Part shown: positions 28,374-38,447 of the stretch, piece by piece
Position numbering within the stretch: position 1 is the stretch's first letter
How the letters are laid out: each line of letters starts with the position of its first letter
Assembly: GCF_014843845.1 (NCBI RefSeq)
Contig: NZ_JHQS01000008.1
Location: 160,732-224,731 of the forward strand
DNA: 64,000 bases
Direction of reading: 5' to 3'
From: Mesorhizobium amorphae
GTDB taxonomy: Bacteria > Pseudomonadota > Alphaproteobacteria > Rhizobiales > Rhizobiaceae
Notes under the pieces: model-generated
Database searches by the model: none
Seen by the model: only the letters and a program-made list of their open reading frames with translations
Told to the model about the DNA's origin: nothing
Made by a program: the position numbers and the translations under genes

Positions 28374-29333
28374 ATGGCGGCGCATGGCGGGTCGAGGAAG
28401 GTCATCTATGCGGCGCTCGCCGGCAATCTTACCATCGCGCTGACCAAATTCGCCGCCGCCTTCTTCACTGGCAGCTCGGCCATGCTGTCGGAGGGCGTCC
28501 ATTCGCTGGTCGACACAGGCAATGGCGGGCTGCTGCTCTACGGCATGCATCGCGCCGCCCGACCGCCCGACCTCATGCATCCGCTCGGTCACGGCCGCGA
28601 GCTCTATTTCTGGAGCTTTATCGTCGCACTTCTCGTCTTCGCGCTCGGCGCCGGCGTGTCGTTCTACGAAGGCGTAATGCACATCATGGCGCCCGAGCCG
28701 GTCGCCAACGTCAAGGTGAATTATATCGTGCTTGGCCTGGCGTTCCTGTTCGAAGGCAGTTCGTGGTGGGTGGCGCTGAAGGAATTTCGCAAGCAAAAGG
28801 GCGGGCTCGGCTGGCTCAAGGCGGTACAACTCAGCAAGGATCCGAGCGTCTACACTGTGCTGTTCGAGGACAGCGCGGCACTTCTCGGCCTGGTCGTCGC
28901 CTTCGCCGGCATATTGGCGGCGGAACTGCTCGACATGCCGGAACTCGACGGCGCCGCCTCGATCGGCATCGCCATGATCCTCGGCGCCACCGCCATCTTC
29001 CTGGCGCGCGAAAGCAAGGGCCTGCTGCTGGGCGAAACGGCATCGCCGGAAGTGCAGAAGAAGCTGCTGGCCATCGCCCAACAGGACCCCGCGGTGCAGC
29101 GGGCGAACGGCGTTCTGACCGTTCACCTGGGACCGGAAGAGATCGTCGCCGGCCTGAGCATCGAGTTCGAGGATCATCTGTCGGCGCCCGAGATCGAGGC
29201 CTGTGTCGAGCGCCTCGAGGCGCGGCTGAAAAAGGAGATGCCGGAGATCACCCGGTTGTTCGTCAAGCCGCAGACCGCTGGCACATGGGAGCGGCGCCGC
29301 AAGGCTATGGCCGAAGCCTCGGGCGAGGACTAG
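28374..29333 (+). CDS. Cation diffusion facilitator transporter
   Basis: A 319-aa CDF protein that exports divalent cations (Zn, Fe, Cd, Co or Mn) in exchange for protons. About six membrane helices fill residues 8-210; the first metal site H-x-x-x-D is in EGVHSLVDTG (H43, D47). The C-terminal cytoplasmic domain (about 215-315) has the ferredoxin-like fold (GVLTVHLGPEEIVAGLSIEFED). HPLGHGRELYFW near residue 64 is a family signature. The metal cannot be decided from sequence alone. Confidence 0.92.
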   Translation: MAAHGGSRKVIYAALAGNLTIALTKFAAAFFTGSSAMLSEGVHSLVDTGNGGLLLYGMHRAARPPDLMHPLGHGRELYFWSFIVALLVFALGAGVSFYEGVMHIMAPEPVANVKVNYIVLGLAFLFEGSSWWVALKEFRKQKGGLGWLKAVQLSKDPSVYTVLFEDSAALLGLVVAFAGILAAELLDMPELDGAASIGIAMILGATAIFLARESKGLLLGETASPEVQKKLLAIAQQDPAVQRANGVLTVHLGPEEIVAGLSIEFEDHLSAPEIEACVERLEARLKKEMPEITRLFVKPQTAGTWERRRKAMAEASGED

Positions 29334-29368
29334 GCTTGGTAGAAATGGACTCTTGAGGAGGAAGGCGG

Positions 29369-29773
29369 ATGAAGATCGACGGCGGGTGCCATTGCGGCGC
29401 CATAACCTACGAGGCCGAGGTCGATCCGGAAAAGACCTCGATCTGCCATTGCACGGACTGCCAGAAACTAACCGGCACGGCATTCCGGGTGACGGTTCCG
29501 GCACCGGAAAGCAGCTACAGGATCACCAGCGGCACACCGAAGGTCTATATCAAGACCGGATCCACTGGCGCCAAGCGTGCCCAGGGCTTTTGCGGCGAGT
29601 GCGGATCGCACCTCTATGCGACATCGGTCGGCGATGGCCCGAAGATCTACGGCATCAGGGTCGGCACGGCGCATCAGCGCGAGGACCTGGTCCCGAGGAA
29701 ACAGGTTTGGCACCGCTCGGCATTGCACTGGTTGCCGGAATTTGAAGGCATGACGACCGTCGAGGAACAGTAG
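29369..29773 (+). CDS. GFA family (CENP-V/GFA domain) protein
   Basis: A 134-aa zinc-binding protein of the glutathione-dependent formaldehyde-activating family. Zinc ligands are C7 and C9 (GGCHCGA), C26, C28 and C31 (CHCTDC), and the later CGECGSHLY pair. Most members have no proven formaldehyde-activating role. AGGAGGAAGGCGG precedes the ATG. It follows the CDF gene by 35 bp and could be co-transcribed. Confidence 0.88.
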   Translation: MKIDGGCHCGAITYEAEVDPEKTSICHCTDCQKLTGTAFRVTVPAPESSYRITSGTPKVYIKTGSTGAKRAQGFCGECGSHLYATSVGDGPKIYGIRVGTAHQREDLVPRKQVWHRSALHWLPEFEGMTTVEEQ

Positions 29774-29789
29774 CAGCCGGCCCGGCGGC

Positions 29790-31043
29790 TCAGTCGTCGC
29801 CCTCGACCACTCGCAGCCGCAACTGGCCGGTCTTGGAGTCGGCGACGCGCGCACCGGCCTCGACCTTGCCAGCACTGGGGCGCGGTGGCTCGGCTTCGCC
29901 TTCGGCGAACTCCAGCGCCTCGATCTTCTGGCCGCGCTTTGTCACTTTCGATGTAGAAACGAGGATGTCGTCGATGTCCTTCGTCGCCTGGCCGAAATGC
30001 GTCTGCAGCCGGCGCACCCGCTCGTCGACGCGCGCAACGTCCTCCATCAACCTGATGACCTCGCCCTGGATCAGATGCGCCTGCTCGCGCATGCGGGCAT
30101 CCTTGAGGATCGCCTGGATGACCTGGATCGACAGCATCAAGAGCGACGGCGAGACGATGATGACGCGGGCGCGGTGCGCCTTCTGCACCACCGCCTCGAA
30201 ATTCTCGTGGATCTCGGCGAACACCGATTCCGAGGGCACGAACATGAAGGCGGTGTCTTGGGTCTCGCCCTGGATCAGGTATTTTTCGGCGATATCGCGG
30301 ACATGGATTTCGATGTCGCGGCGGAACGCCTGTGCGGCGACTTTCTGCAGGTCGGTGCCGTCGGCGGCGCGGATCGCATTCCATGCCTCCAGCGGGAATT
30401 TTGCGTCGACGGCCAGTGAAGGCGCGCCGTTCGGCATCCTCACCAGGCAGTCGGGCCGGCTGCCGTTCGACAAGGTCGCCTGGAATTCGTAGGCGCCATG
30501 CGGCAGGCCGTCGGCGACGATCGCCTCCATGCGCGACTGGCCGAAGGCGCCGCGCGTCTGCTTGTTGGAGAGGATCGCCTGTAACTGCACCACCTGGCCG
30601 GCGAGCGACTGGATGTTGCCTTGCGCCGTATCGATCACCGCCAGCCGCTCCTGCAGCTTGGCCAGGCTCTCATGCGTCGATTTGGTCTGCTCGGTCATGG
30701 TCTGGCCAAGACGCCCGGTCATCGCATCAAGCCGCTGGCCGATCGACTGGGTGAGTTCGGCCTGCCGCGCGCCGAACACTTCGGCGATCGCGCCCATGCG
30801 GCCCTGCATCTCGGCCTGGCTCTGCAGAATGCCGGCCATCCGCGCCTCGGCATCGCGGGCGTGGTCGGCGGCTTCCGCGGCCGCCACCGCGCGCGCCCTG
30901 GCCGACCGCCACAGCGCGACGACCAGCGCCAGGAACAAGCCGACAAACAGGATTGTGCCGAAGGCCAGCGCATGGCCTAGCGTGAACGTGCTGGCGCCGA
31001 GCCGGACGACGGGTTCGGAAAGGATGGTGCTCAGGTCGTTCAT
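29790..31043 (-). CDS. rmuC: DNA recombination protein RmuC
   Basis: A 417-aa protein with one N-terminal membrane segment (LGHALAFGTILFVGLFLALVV), a coiled-coil region (about 50-170) and the C-terminal RmuC nuclease-like domain (LVRMPNGAPSLAVDAKFPLEAW, then FMFVPSESVFAEIHE and VIIVSPSLLMLSIQVI). RmuC limits inversions at short inverted repeats in E. coli. ATG 31043 is chosen over an ATG 33 bases upstream as a better family start. It is divergent from def, the usual arrangement next to def-fmt in rhizobia. Confidence 0.92.
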   Translation of the reverse strand: MNDLSTILSEPVVRLGASTFTLGHALAFGTILFVGLFLALVVALWRSARARAVAAAEAADHARDAEARMAGILQSQAEMQGRMGAIAEVFGARQAELTQSIGQRLDAMTGRLGQTMTEQTKSTHESLAKLQERLAVIDTAQGNIQSLAGQVVQLQAILSNKQTRGAFGQSRMEAIVADGLPHGAYEFQATLSNGSRPDCLVRMPNGAPSLAVDAKFPLEAWNAIRAADGTDLQKVAAQAFRRDIEIHVRDIAEKYLIQGETQDTAFMFVPSESVFAEIHENFEAVVQKAHRARVIIVSPSLLMLSIQVIQAILKDARMREQAHLIQGEVIRLMEDVARVDERVRRLQTHFGQATKDIDDILVSTSKVTKRGQKIEALEFAEGEAEPPRPSAGKVEAGARVADSKTGQLRLRVVEGDD

Positions 31044-31146
31044 GCCGCCAGCATAGATGATTCGGTCCGCCGGCACAGATCAAAACGTGAACGGCCTCGG
31101 ATTGTCCCCGTTGACGCTTTTCGCATGACGTCTTAGGTGAGACGCC

Positions 31147-31677
31147 ATGTCGATCAAGCCGCTTATCATTCTTCCCGATCCCGTCCTGCGCCAGGTTTCC
31201 AACCCGGTCGAGCGCGTCGACGCGCCTTTGCGCAAGCTGGCCGGCGACATGCTGGACACCATGTATGACGCGCCCGGCATCGGTCTCGCGGCAATTCAGA
31301 TCGGCGAGCCGCTGCGCCTGCTGGTCATCGACCTTGCCAAGGAAGACGAGCCGCCGGCGCCGCATGTCTTCATCAATCCGGAGATCCTCGAAAGTTCCGA
31401 CCAGCGCTCGGTCTACGAGGAAGGCTGCCTGTCGATCCCGGACTATTATGCCGAGGTCGAGCGCCCGGCCTCGGTGCGGGTGAAGTACCTCGACCGCGAC
31501 GGCAAGCTGCAGGAGATGCAGGCCGAGGGCCTGATGGCGACCTGCCTGCAGCACGAGATCGACCACCTCAACGGCGTGCTGTTCATCGACCACATCTCGA
31601 AGCTGAAGCGCGACATGGTGGTGAAGAAATTCAAGAAGCTCGCCAGGGACAAGGCGCCGGGCAAGATGGTGGGATAG
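31147..31677 (+). CDS. def: Peptide deformylase
   Basis: A 176-aa Fe2+-dependent enzyme that removes the N-formyl group from new proteins. All three motifs are present: [10 protein letters not shown] (44-53), EEGCLSIP with the metal Cys, and HEIDHLNG with the two metal His and the catalytic Glu. It is the first gene of def-fmt-GNAT-truA; the gap to fmt is only 4 bases. The N-terminus is the standard [14 protein letters not shown]. Confidence 0.97.
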   Translation: MSIKPLIILPDPVLRQVSNPVERVDAPLRKLAGDMLDTMYDAPGIGLAAIQIGEPLRLLVIDLAKEDEPPAPHVFINPEILESSDQRSVYEEGCLSIPDYYAEVERPASVRVKYLDRDGKLQEMQAEGLMATCLQHEIDHLNGVLFIDHISKLKRDMVVKKFKKLARDKAPGKMVG

Positions 31678-31681
31678 GGGC

Positions 31682-32617
31682 ATGCCCCTTCGCGTCATCT
31701 TCATGGGCACGCCGGAGTTTTCCGTGCCAACGCTGCGGGCGATCGCCGAGGCCGGTCACGAAATAGCAGCCGTCTACACGCAGCCGCCCCGCGCCGCCGG
31801 ACGGCGCGGGCTGGAACTGACGCCGTCGCCGGTGCAGCGCGAGGCGGAGCGGCTGGGCATCGAGGTGCGGACGCCGACCTCGCTGAAGGGTGAGGCGGAA
31901 CAGCAGGCATTCGCCGCCCTGCGCGCCGATGTCGCAGTGGTCGTCGCCTATGGGCTGCTGCTGCCGAAGGCGGTTCTGGAGGCAACCCGGCTCGGCTGCC
32001 TCAACGGCCATGCGTCGCTTCTGCCGCGCTGGCGGGGTGCTGCTCCCATCCAACGCGCCATCATGGCCGGCGACGCCGAAACCGGCATGATGGTGATGCG
32101 GATGGAGGAGGGCCTCGATACCGGTCCGGTGGCAATGGTTGAAAAATGCGCCATCGCACCCGATATGACGGCCGGCGAGCTGCATGACCGGCTGATGGAC
32201 ATGGGCGCTTCGCTGATCGTGGAAGCATTGACGCGGCTGGGGATAAATTGTCTGACATTTACCCAACAGGCGACGGCGGGGGTGACCTACGCCAAAAAGA
32301 TCGATAAATCGGAGACACGCGTAGACTGGACGCGGCCTGCCGGCGAAGTCCACAATCACATTCGCGGCCTCTCGCCCTTTCCGGGCGCGTGGTGCGAGGT
32401 CGACATTGGCGGCCGCATAGAGCGGCTGAAACTGCTTCGCTCGACGCTTACGGATGGCGTCGGCGAGTCGGGAGGAATTCTCGATGACCGGCTGACGGTC
32501 GCCTGCGGGTCAGGCGCAATCAGGTTGGTCGAAGTTCAACGGGCGGGCGGAAGGCCCACCACCGCGCAGGAGTTTTTGCGCGGAGCCAAGATCGAAAAAG
32601 GAACGAAACTCTCATGA
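31682..32617 (+). CDS. fmt: Methionyl-tRNA formyltransferase
   Basis: A 311-aa enzyme that formylates initiator Met-tRNA with 10-formyl-THF. The N-terminal hydrolase/transferase domain has [13 protein letters not shown], then [20 protein letters not shown] with the catalytic Asn and His, and EGLDTGP with the Asp region. The C-terminal OB-like domain ends in [15 protein letters not shown]. It works with the adjacent peptide deformylase. Its stop overlaps the ATG of the GNAT gene by 4 bp. Confidence 0.97.
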   Translation: MPLRVIFMGTPEFSVPTLRAIAEAGHEIAAVYTQPPRAAGRRGLELTPSPVQREAERLGIEVRTPTSLKGEAEQQAFAALRADVAVVVAYGLLLPKAVLEATRLGCLNGHASLLPRWRGAAPIQRAIMAGDAETGMMVMRMEEGLDTGPVAMVEKCAIAPDMTAGELHDRLMDMGASLIVEALTRLGINCLTFTQQATAGVTYAKKIDKSETRVDWTRPAGEVHNHIRGLSPFPGAWCEVDIGGRIERLKLLRSTLTDGVGESGGILDDRLTVACGSGAIRLVEVQRAGGRPTTAQEFLRGAKIEKGTKLS

Positions 32618-33120
32618 GCATGATGTCGATACGCGCGGCGACGCCGCGGGATCGCGAGGCGATCCGCCTCGTCGAGGAACATGCATTCGGCCAGCAGGCG
32701 GAGGCCGGGCTGGTCGACGCGCTGGTCACCGGCGGCGATGCCGTCGTCGAGCTGGTGGCGGAAGAGGACGGCCAGGTGGTCGGCCACATCCTGTTTTCCA
32801 GGCTTTTCGTGGGCAACGGCGGCAAGAGCTTCCCGGCGGTGGCGCTGGCGCCGCTGGCCGTCGAGCCGTCCTTCCATGGCTCGGGCATTGGCGGCGCGCT
32901 GATCCGCGAGGCGCATATCCGCCTCAAAGACGCCGGCGAGAGCCTGGCTGTGGTGCTCGGCGATCCGGCCTATTACGGCCGCTTCGGCTACACCCACGCC
33001 CGCGCCGAAAACTTCGAAAGCGAGTATCAGGGCGAAGCGCTGCAGGCACTGGCCTGGGGCGATGCGCCTGAAGCCGGCAAGCTCGTCTACGCTTCGGCCT
33101 TTACCGCACTCGCCGCTTAA
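32614..33120 (+). CDS. GNAT N-acetyltransferase
   Basis: A 168-aa acetyltransferase of the GNAT superfamily (YhbS-like). The acetyl-CoA loop is in [23 protein letters not shown] (V/I-x-P-x-x-x-G-x-G-x-G), and [14 protein letters not shown] is characteristic of this subgroup. The acceptor is unknown. It begins within the fmt stop codon (ATGA) and lies 20 bases before truA, so it is embedded in a translation-related operon; a role on a translation component is possible but unproved. Confidence 0.88.
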   Translation: MSMMSIRAATPRDREAIRLVEEHAFGQQAEAGLVDALVTGGDAVVELVAEEDGQVVGHILFSRLFVGNGGKSFPAVALAPLAVEPSFHGSGIGGALIREAHIRLKDAGESLAVVLGDPAYYGRFGYTHARAENFESEYQGEALQALAWGDAPEAGKLVYASAFTALAA

Positions 33121-33140
33121 GCGGCGAGTGCACTTCGCAT

Positions 33141-33908
33141 ATGCCGCGTTTTCGCCTCGACATCGAATATGACGGCAGCCAATTTGCCGGCTGGCAGCAC
33201 CAGGCGGATCAGCCTTCGGTGCAGCAGGCGATCGAACAGGCGATCGAAAGATTCTGCGGCGAAGAGGTAAGGTTGCGTGCCGCCGGCCGCACCGATGCCG
33301 GCGTGCATGCGACCGCCCAGGTGGCGCATGTCGACCTCGCCAAGGCGTGGCCTGGCGACAAGGTGCGCGACGCCGTCAACGCCCATCTGCAAATGGCGGG
33401 CGCCCGCATAGCCCTTCTCAAGGCAGCGGCCGTCCCTGACGGCTTCGACGCGCGCTTCTCGGCCACCGGCCGCCACTATCTCTACCGCATCCTCAACCGG
33501 CGCGCGCCCTCGGCGCTGGAAAAGGGCAAGGTCTGGTGGGTGCCGAAGCGGCTCGACGCCGCCGCCATGCACGAGGCGGCCAAGCTGCTGCTCGGGCGGC
33601 ATGATTTCACCACCTTCCGCTCGACGCAGTGCCAGGCCGACAGCCCGGTCCGCACGCTCGATCGTCTTGACGTCAGCCGGCAGGGCGATTTGATCGAGGT
33701 CAGGGCCTCGGCGCGTTCCTTCCTGCACAACCAGGTGCGCTCGATGGTCGGCTCGCTCAAGCGCGTCGGCGACGGCAGTTGGAGCGCCGCCGACCTCAAG
33801 GCAGCGCTCGACGCGCACGACCGCGCCGCCTGCGGCCAGGTGGCGCCGCCCGACGGGCTTTTCCTGATCGGCGTCGACTATCCGCAGACGTCCGCAGAAG
33901 CCCGGTAG
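33141..33908 (+). CDS. truA: tRNA pseudouridine(38-40) synthase
   Basis: A 255-aa TruA that makes pseudouridine in the anticodon stem-loop of several tRNAs. The catalytic Asp is D52 in [17 protein letters not shown]. The N-terminus [17 protein letters not shown] and the [19 protein letters not shown] and [14 protein letters not shown] motifs are all present. It ends the def-fmt-GNAT-truA group and is convergent with the hypothetical membrane gene next to dapE. Confidence 0.97.
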   Translation: MPRFRLDIEYDGSQFAGWQHQADQPSVQQAIEQAIERFCGEEVRLRAAGRTDAGVHATAQVAHVDLAKAWPGDKVRDAVNAHLQMAGARIALLKAAAVPDGFDARFSATGRHYLYRILNRRAPSALEKGKVWWVPKRLDAAAMHEAAKLLLGRHDFTTFRSTQCQADSPVRTLDRLDVSRQGDLIEVRASARSFLHNQVRSMVGSLKRVGDGSWSAADLKAALDAHDRAACGQVAPPDGLFLIGVDYPQTSAEAR

Positions 33909-33937
33909 GCTCGACCAGCGGGTTCGGTTCAGAAAGA

Positions 33938-34543
33938 TCAGCTCTCGATGCTGGTCGGTATGGTGATGCCGAGCAGCGCCTGCAGCCCGAACAACACGGC
34001 CAGCGACGCCACGAACATGCCGGCAAAGACAGCCGTGCCGACTGCCGCGCCCCTGCCGATGACGGCATTGGTCATGCGCCAAGTCAGCACCATCGACAGC
34101 GCAAACAAAACCAGCGACACCAGCCCCGAAACTTCGTCGGTCGACGGCAGGAAAAGCCTGATTAGCGCCGACGGCAGCATCAGCCAGGCGATGATCGCCG
34201 ATGCCCAGTTGCTGGCGACGACATAGTGGACGAAGCGGCCGCCAAGGCCGAGGCGCGGCGCGACCAGCGCCAGGCCGACCAGCGGCAGCACCCAGGAGCC
34301 GATGTCGACGGTCGCCAGCCGCAGAAGCATGCTGAAGCGCCCGGCGAATGCGTTCGGGTCACCGATCTCGTTGGCGATGCCGACCCAGCCGACGATCAGC
34401 GCCGGCGCCGCCACGACTATGGCGAAGAAGGAATTCCAGAAACCGTCGGCCGAAAGGTCGAGCAGGCGCAGGCCGTCGGCCTTGCCGAGCATCAGCCGCC
34501 AGGCGCCGGCCAGCGAAGCGTAGGTTTCATCGGCCGAAAGCAT
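33938..34543 (-). CDS. Conserved membrane protein of unknown function
   Basis: A 201-aa protein with about five membrane segments (FFAIVVAAPALIVGWVGI, VLPLVGLALVAPRL, WASAIIAWLMLPSALIRLF, LVSLVLFALSMVLTW, VFAGMFVASLAVLFGLQALL). I do not recognise the family. The start ATG at 34543 is preferred; a GTG two codons earlier is equally possible, and neither has a clear ribosome-binding site. It lies 19 bases below the dapE stop on the same strand, so it is probably read through from dapE. Confidence 0.75.
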   Translation of the reverse strand: MLSADETYASLAGAWRLMLGKADGLRLLDLSADGFWNSFFAIVVAAPALIVGWVGIANEIGDPNAFAGRFSMLLRLATVDIGSWVLPLVGLALVAPRLGLGGRFVHYVVASNWASAIIAWLMLPSALIRLFLPSTDEVSGLVSLVLFALSMVLTWRMTNAVIGRGAAVGTAVFAGMFVASLAVLFGLQALLGITIPTSIES

Positions 34544-34562
34544 GATCACACCGAAAGCATGG

Positions 34563-35762
34563 TTAGGCTGCGCCTCGCTCGAACCAGTCTTCGATGAAGC
34601 GCTGGTAGATCTGCGTCAGCGTCTCGAGGTCGGCAAGCGCGACGCGCTCATCGACCATGTGCATGGTCTTGCCGACCAGACCGAATTCGACCACCGGACA
34701 ATAATCCTTGATGAAGCGGGCGTCCGAGGTGCCGCCCGAGGTCGACAGCGCCGGCTTCCTGCCGATGGCCGTCTTGACCGATTGGCTGAGCGTTTCGATC
34801 AGCCGGTCGTCGCGGGTGAGAAACACATGGCTCGGCCGGTCGCGCCAGACAATATCGTAGTCGACCGGCGTTTTCTTGCCCGGCCGGTATTTTGTGCGCC
34901 CGGCCGCCTGGTCGAGCCGGTTGTGGATCTCGGCCTGGATAGTCTCGGCCGTCCATGTGTCGTTGAAGCGGATGTTGAAGGTCGCCGTCGCCTTCGCCGG
35001 GATGACGTTGGTGGCCGGGTTGCCGACGTCGATGGAGGTCACTTCCAGATTGGTTGCCTGGAAATCCTTCGTTCCCTCGTCGAAGGCTGGATAGAGCAAG
35101 GCATCGACCAGGCTCATCAGCCCGCGCACCGGGTTGTCGGCGAGCTGCGGATAGGCGGCGTGGCCCTGCCGGCCGTTGACGATGATGCTGCCGGACAGCG
35201 AGCCGCGCCGGCCGATCTTGATCATGTCGCCGAGCGCGTCCGGATTGGTTGGTTCGCCGACGATCGAGGCATCCCATTTCTCGCCCTTGCCGGCGGCCCA
35301 TTCGAGCAGCTTTGTCGTGCCGTTGATCGCCGGGCCCTCTTCGTCGCCGGTGATCAGCAGCGAGACCGAGCCCTTCGGACCACCATTCTCCTCGACATGA
35401 CGCGCCACTGCGGCGATGAAACAGGCGATGCCGCCCTTCATGTCGACGGCGCCGCGGCCATACATCTCGCCATTGGCGATGTCGGCGGCGAAGGGCGGGT
35501 GCGTCCAGGCGGCCTCGTCGCCGACCGGCACCACATCGGTATGGCCGGCGAACATCAAATGTGGCCCGTTGCCGGAGCGCCGCGCATAGAGGTTTTCGAT
35601 GTCCGGCGTGCCGTCCTCCGAAAACACCGGGCGCTCGACCGAGAAGCCCAGCGGCTTCAGCATGTCTTCCAGCGCGCCGAGCGCCCCGCCTTCGGCGGGC
35701 GTCACCGAGGCACAGCGGATCAGGGCGGCAAGGTTTGCGGCGGGGTCGGTCGGCAAATTCAT
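34563..35762 (-). CDS. dapE: Succinyl-diaminopimelate desuccinylase
   Basis: A 399-aa M20-family metalloenzyme that frees LL-diaminopimelate in the lysine/peptidoglycan route. The metal-binding motifs are [20 protein letters not shown] and the catalytic Glu pair in TGDEEGP; the lid domain contains [15 protein letters not shown]. The ATG at 35762 ([14 protein letters not shown]) fits family length; a longer start adds 12 unlikely residues. dapD lies about 2.7 kb upstream on the same strand, separated by membrane genes and one gene on the other strand. Confidence 0.95.
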   Translation of the reverse strand: MNLPTDPAANLAALIRCASVTPAEGGALGALEDMLKPLGFSVERPVFSEDGTPDIENLYARRSGNGPHLMFAGHTDVVPVGDEAAWTHPPFAADIANGEMYGRGAVDMKGGIACFIAAVARHVEENGGPKGSVSLLITGDEEGPAINGTTKLLEWAAGKGEKWDASIVGEPTNPDALGDMIKIGRRGSLSGSIIVNGRQGHAAYPQLADNPVRGLMSLVDALLYPAFDEGTKDFQATNLEVTSIDVGNPATNVIPAKATATFNIRFNDTWTAETIQAEIHNRLDQAAGRTKYRPGKKTPVDYDIVWRDRPSHVFLTRDDRLIETLSQSVKTAIGRKPALSTSGGTSDARFIKDYCPVVEFGLVGKTMHMVDERVALADLETLTQIYQRFIEDWFERGAA

Positions 35763-35878
35763 GGGCAAAGCGATAGTCGAAAGCGGAAGGCCTGTCACGG
35801 CCAGACATCATGGCCGGCCATGGCGCCGACAATATGGTTTTCATGCCGTATAGTTGCGGGCCAATAAAGGACTATCGC

Positions 35879-36901
35879 ATGGCCAACAACGACAGCATGG
35901 TCGCAATCGCCGGCGCCGGCAGCCTCGGCTGCTATGTCGGCGGCTGTCTGGCGCTGGCCGGCCGGCGGTTAATTCTGCTGGCACGGCCACGCATCGGAGA
36001 TGTGGTGCGCAAGTATGGTTTGCGGGTCACCGATCTCGACGGCCGCGACCGCTGCGTGAGCCCGGAGGCGCTGTCGGCGACAGCCGATCCGGCGGCCGCC
36101 CTGCGCGACGCCGAGGTGATCCTGGTGACGGTCAAGAGCGGCGCGACGCAGGAGATGGCTGCGCTGATCGCCGCCCATGCCCGCCCGCACGCAGTGGTCG
36201 TCAGCCTGCAGAACGGTGTCGACAATGCCGACAGGCTGCGGGCCGGGTTGGCCGGCCAGCAAGTGCTTGCCGGTATGGTGCCGTTCAACGTCGTCCAGTC
36301 GTCCGACGGCGACGTGCCGCTGCGCGTGCACCGTGCCAGCGAGGGCAAGGTGATGATCGAGGACGGCGTGGCCGGCCTGGCCGAATTGCTTGCTGTCGAG
36401 GGGCTGACGGTCGAAACCCGAGGCGACATGACGGCGGTGCTGTGGGGCAAGCTGTTGATGAACCTGAACAACGCGCTGGTGGCGCTGTCCAACCTGCCTT
36501 TGGCTACCGAACTCGCCGACCGCCGCTGGCGGCTGATCCTGGCTGGCCAGATCGGCGAGGCGCTGGCGGCAATGAAGGCTTGCGGCATCAAGCCCGCACG
36601 GATTGCCGGCTTGCCCCCTGCGCTGATGCCAAAAGTGCTCCGCCTGCCGGACTGGCTGTTCAGGCGGCTGGCGCGGCGCATGCTGGCCATCGACCCCGAG
36701 GCGCGCTCCTCGATGTGGGACGATCTGCAGCGCGGCCGGCCGACGGAGATTGGCGAGTTGCAAGGCGCGGTGCTTGGCTTGGCGGAAAGGGCAGGCATAT
36801 CGGCGCCCGTGACAGCACGCGTCGCGGCTTTGGTGCGTGAAGCCGAGCGGCAAGGGCACGGCTCGCCCGGGCTGACCCCGGAAGCGGTCAGGGCGGCCTG
36901 A
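35879..36901 (+). CDS. panE: 2-dehydropantoate 2-reductase family protein
   Basis: A 340-aa NADPH-dependent reductase. The Rossmann loop is GAGSLGCYVG near the N-terminus, SLQNGVDNAD follows at about 117-126, and the catalytic Lys region is VLWGKLLMNLNNALVALSNLP. KPA-reductase activity gives pantoate for coenzyme A, but several paralogues exist in rhizobia, so the assignment is to the family. ATG 35879 has AAGG 7-8 bases upstream. It is divergent from dapE and interrupts the dapD-dapE strand. Confidence 0.85.
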   Translation: MANNDSMVAIAGAGSLGCYVGGCLALAGRRLILLARPRIGDVVRKYGLRVTDLDGRDRCVSPEALSATADPAAALRDAEVILVTVKSGATQEMAALIAAHARPHAVVVSLQNGVDNADRLRAGLAGQQVLAGMVPFNVVQSSDGDVPLRVHRASEGKVMIEDGVAGLAELLAVEGLTVETRGDMTAVLWGKLLMNLNNALVALSNLPLATELADRRWRLILAGQIGEALAAMKACGIKPARIAGLPPALMPKVLRLPDWLFRRLARRMLAIDPEARSSMWDDLQRGRPTEIGELQGAVLGLAERAGISAPVTARVAALVREAERQGHGSPGLTPEAVRAA

Positions 36902-36905
36902 ACGA

Positions 36906-37640
36906 TCAGGATTGGTTCTTTTTCCCTGGTCGACCATCCTGGGGCCGGCCTTCGATCAGGGTGATCTTCTGCCAGATCTTGCGCGACAGGTTGGAGGCCA
37001 GGTTCTCGATATCGTTGACGCCGTCGATGACGACGTCGTCATTGACGGACTGGGCGAACAGAGCGGCGATCTTGCCGGTGATCGACAGCATTTCCGAGCA
37101 ATAGTCGAGATAGCGGGCGAGGTCGGCGGCGTTGGTGATGCGGACCGGCGAATGCGCGGTCGGCTTGAAACTGGCGGAAAGCGTGGCCGGGTCCTTGGTC
37201 AGCTGGTGCATGTCGATGACATGGATCAGCGAGCGCAAGCCGTGCAGCTGGCGAAACACCTGCTTGCGCTTGATGCGCTCCTCCGACCGGATCAGCGCCA
37301 GGAAGCCGACAATGGCGAGGATGACCATGTTGAGCGAGGCTTCGATGCCTTGCACCGACTGCACGGCGTCGCCGGGTTTGGAAATGCGGTCGAACGGCAG
37401 GACGGTGCCGACGAACAGGAACATCAGCGTCCCGGCGACGACGGCGGCGACGATGAGGACGCGCAGCCACCAGATCGGCGCTTCCAGCGCCTTGGCGCCC
37501 TTTGCCAGGTCGCGTGACAAGGAGACCAGCTCGGCGGCGACGCCGCGCAGGCCGGCATCGGGAAAACGCTCGGCGACGCGCTCCTCAAGTTTTTCGGCGG
37601 TCTCGATGATCAGTTTCGGGTCAAGCGTGCGGTAGCGCAT
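36906..37640 (-). CDS. Conserved hypothetical protein with two membrane helices
   Basis: A 244-aa protein of no recognised family. The N-terminal 60 residues are soluble and helical (LIIETAEKLEERVAERFPD). Two membrane helices follow (LRVLIVAAVVAGTLMFLFVG and MVILAIVGFLALI), then a cytoplasmic helical domain of about 125 residues (RQLHGLRSLIHVIDMHQL, LARYLDYCSEMLSI) and a basic end. ATG 37640 gives the MRYRTLDPKLI start. It lies 14 bases below the second DUF805 gene, in an apparent operon from dapD. Confidence 0.8.
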   Translation of the reverse strand: MRYRTLDPKLIIETAEKLEERVAERFPDAGLRGVAAELVSLSRDLAKGAKALEAPIWWLRVLIVAAVVAGTLMFLFVGTVLPFDRISKPGDAVQSVQGIEASLNMVILAIVGFLALIRSEERIKRKQVFRQLHGLRSLIHVIDMHQLTKDPATLSASFKPTAHSPVRITNAADLARYLDYCSEMLSITGKIAALFAQSVNDDVVIDGVNDIENLASNLSRKIWQKITLIEGRPQDGRPGKKNQS

Positions 37641-37654
37641 CGACCGGTCCCCCG

Positions 37655-38044
37655 TCAGTCGGCCGGCGCGTTGGTGCGCCTGCCGTAGCGGTTGGGTCCA
37701 GGCTGCCCGGGAAACAGGCAAAGCACCAGGAAGGCGATGATCGAGACGACCGGCACGAACAGCACCAGCGCCGCGATGCCAGGCTTGTCGAGATCGTGCA
37801 GCCGCTTCACCGCCAGCACGATGTTCGACCACAGCGAGGCGATGAAGGCGACGAAGAAGATGAACGACCACATGTTGCTCTCTGGCGAACCTTCCGCCAC
37901 CAGCGTGAAGCGGTAGAGCGGAAAGGCCTGCACGATGGCCACCAGCAGCCCGCCGAGAAAATAGGCCGCGCGGCTGACGCGGCCTGAAGTTTTGAAGAAA
38001 AGCCAAATGAGGTCGGATTTTTCAGGCAAGCGGGTCCGGTCCAT
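37655..38044 (-). CDS. DUF805 membrane protein (second copy)
   Basis: A 129-aa inner-membrane protein of the DUF805 family, with the SGRVSRAAYFLGGLL entry and the VKRLHDLDKPG motif between later helices. Its start overlaps the end of the other DUF805 gene by 23 bases, so the pair arose by duplication and is probably translated together. The function is unknown; the family often accompanies envelope genes. The ATG at 38044 is chosen over one 36 bases upstream. Confidence 0.85.
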   Translation of the reverse strand: MDRTRLPEKSDLIWLFFKTSGRVSRAAYFLGGLLVAIVQAFPLYRFTLVAEGSPESNMWSFIFFVAFIASLWSNIVLAVKRLHDLDKPGIAALVLFVPVVSIIAFLVLCLFPGQPGPNRYGRRTNAPAD

Positions 38045-38375
38045 ACTGATTGGCGCCCCTGGTGCCTTCGAGAATACCAAGCTCGACCAGCATCCAGATG
38101 CCGCCGATGATCGGCACGAGCCCGATCAGCGACCACCAGCCCGACTTGTCCCGGTCGTGCCAGCGTTTGGCGTAGACGGCGAAAACGCTATAGAGCATGG
38201 CAAGCGCGTAGATCACATACACAAAACCATAAGGCTCGCCGTTGAATGTCGTGCCGATGATGTTGTCGATAATCGCTGCAACAAGCGCGCCGACGAATAT
38301 CACGCCAACGCAGGCCCAGAGCTTGCCGCGATTTATGCGGCCTTCATAGCTGGTCAGCAGGAACTTCCAGTCCAT
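38022..38375 (-). CDS. DUF805 membrane protein (first copy)
   Basis: A 117-aa DUF805 protein. It begins MDWKFLLTSYEGRINRGKLW, the usual family start, and has three or four membrane helices with the YAKRWHDRDKSGWW motif, equivalent to VKRLHDLDKPG in its neighbour. It lies 72 bp below dapD. Placement of DUF805 genes between dapD and dapE is a familiar rhizobial arrangement, but their role is unknown. Confidence 0.88.
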   Translation of the reverse strand: MDWKFLLTSYEGRINRGKLWACVGVIFVGALVAAIIDNIIGTTFNGEPYGFVYVIYALAMLYSVFAVYAKRWHDRDKSGWWSLIGLVPIIGGIWMLVELGILEGTRGANQYGPDPLA

Positions 38376-38447
38376 GTCACCCCTCCATCTCGAACCAGCG
38401 CGACGGATTGTCGCGCTGGCGGAGGGTGCGTCCGTTTCCGGAAAAGA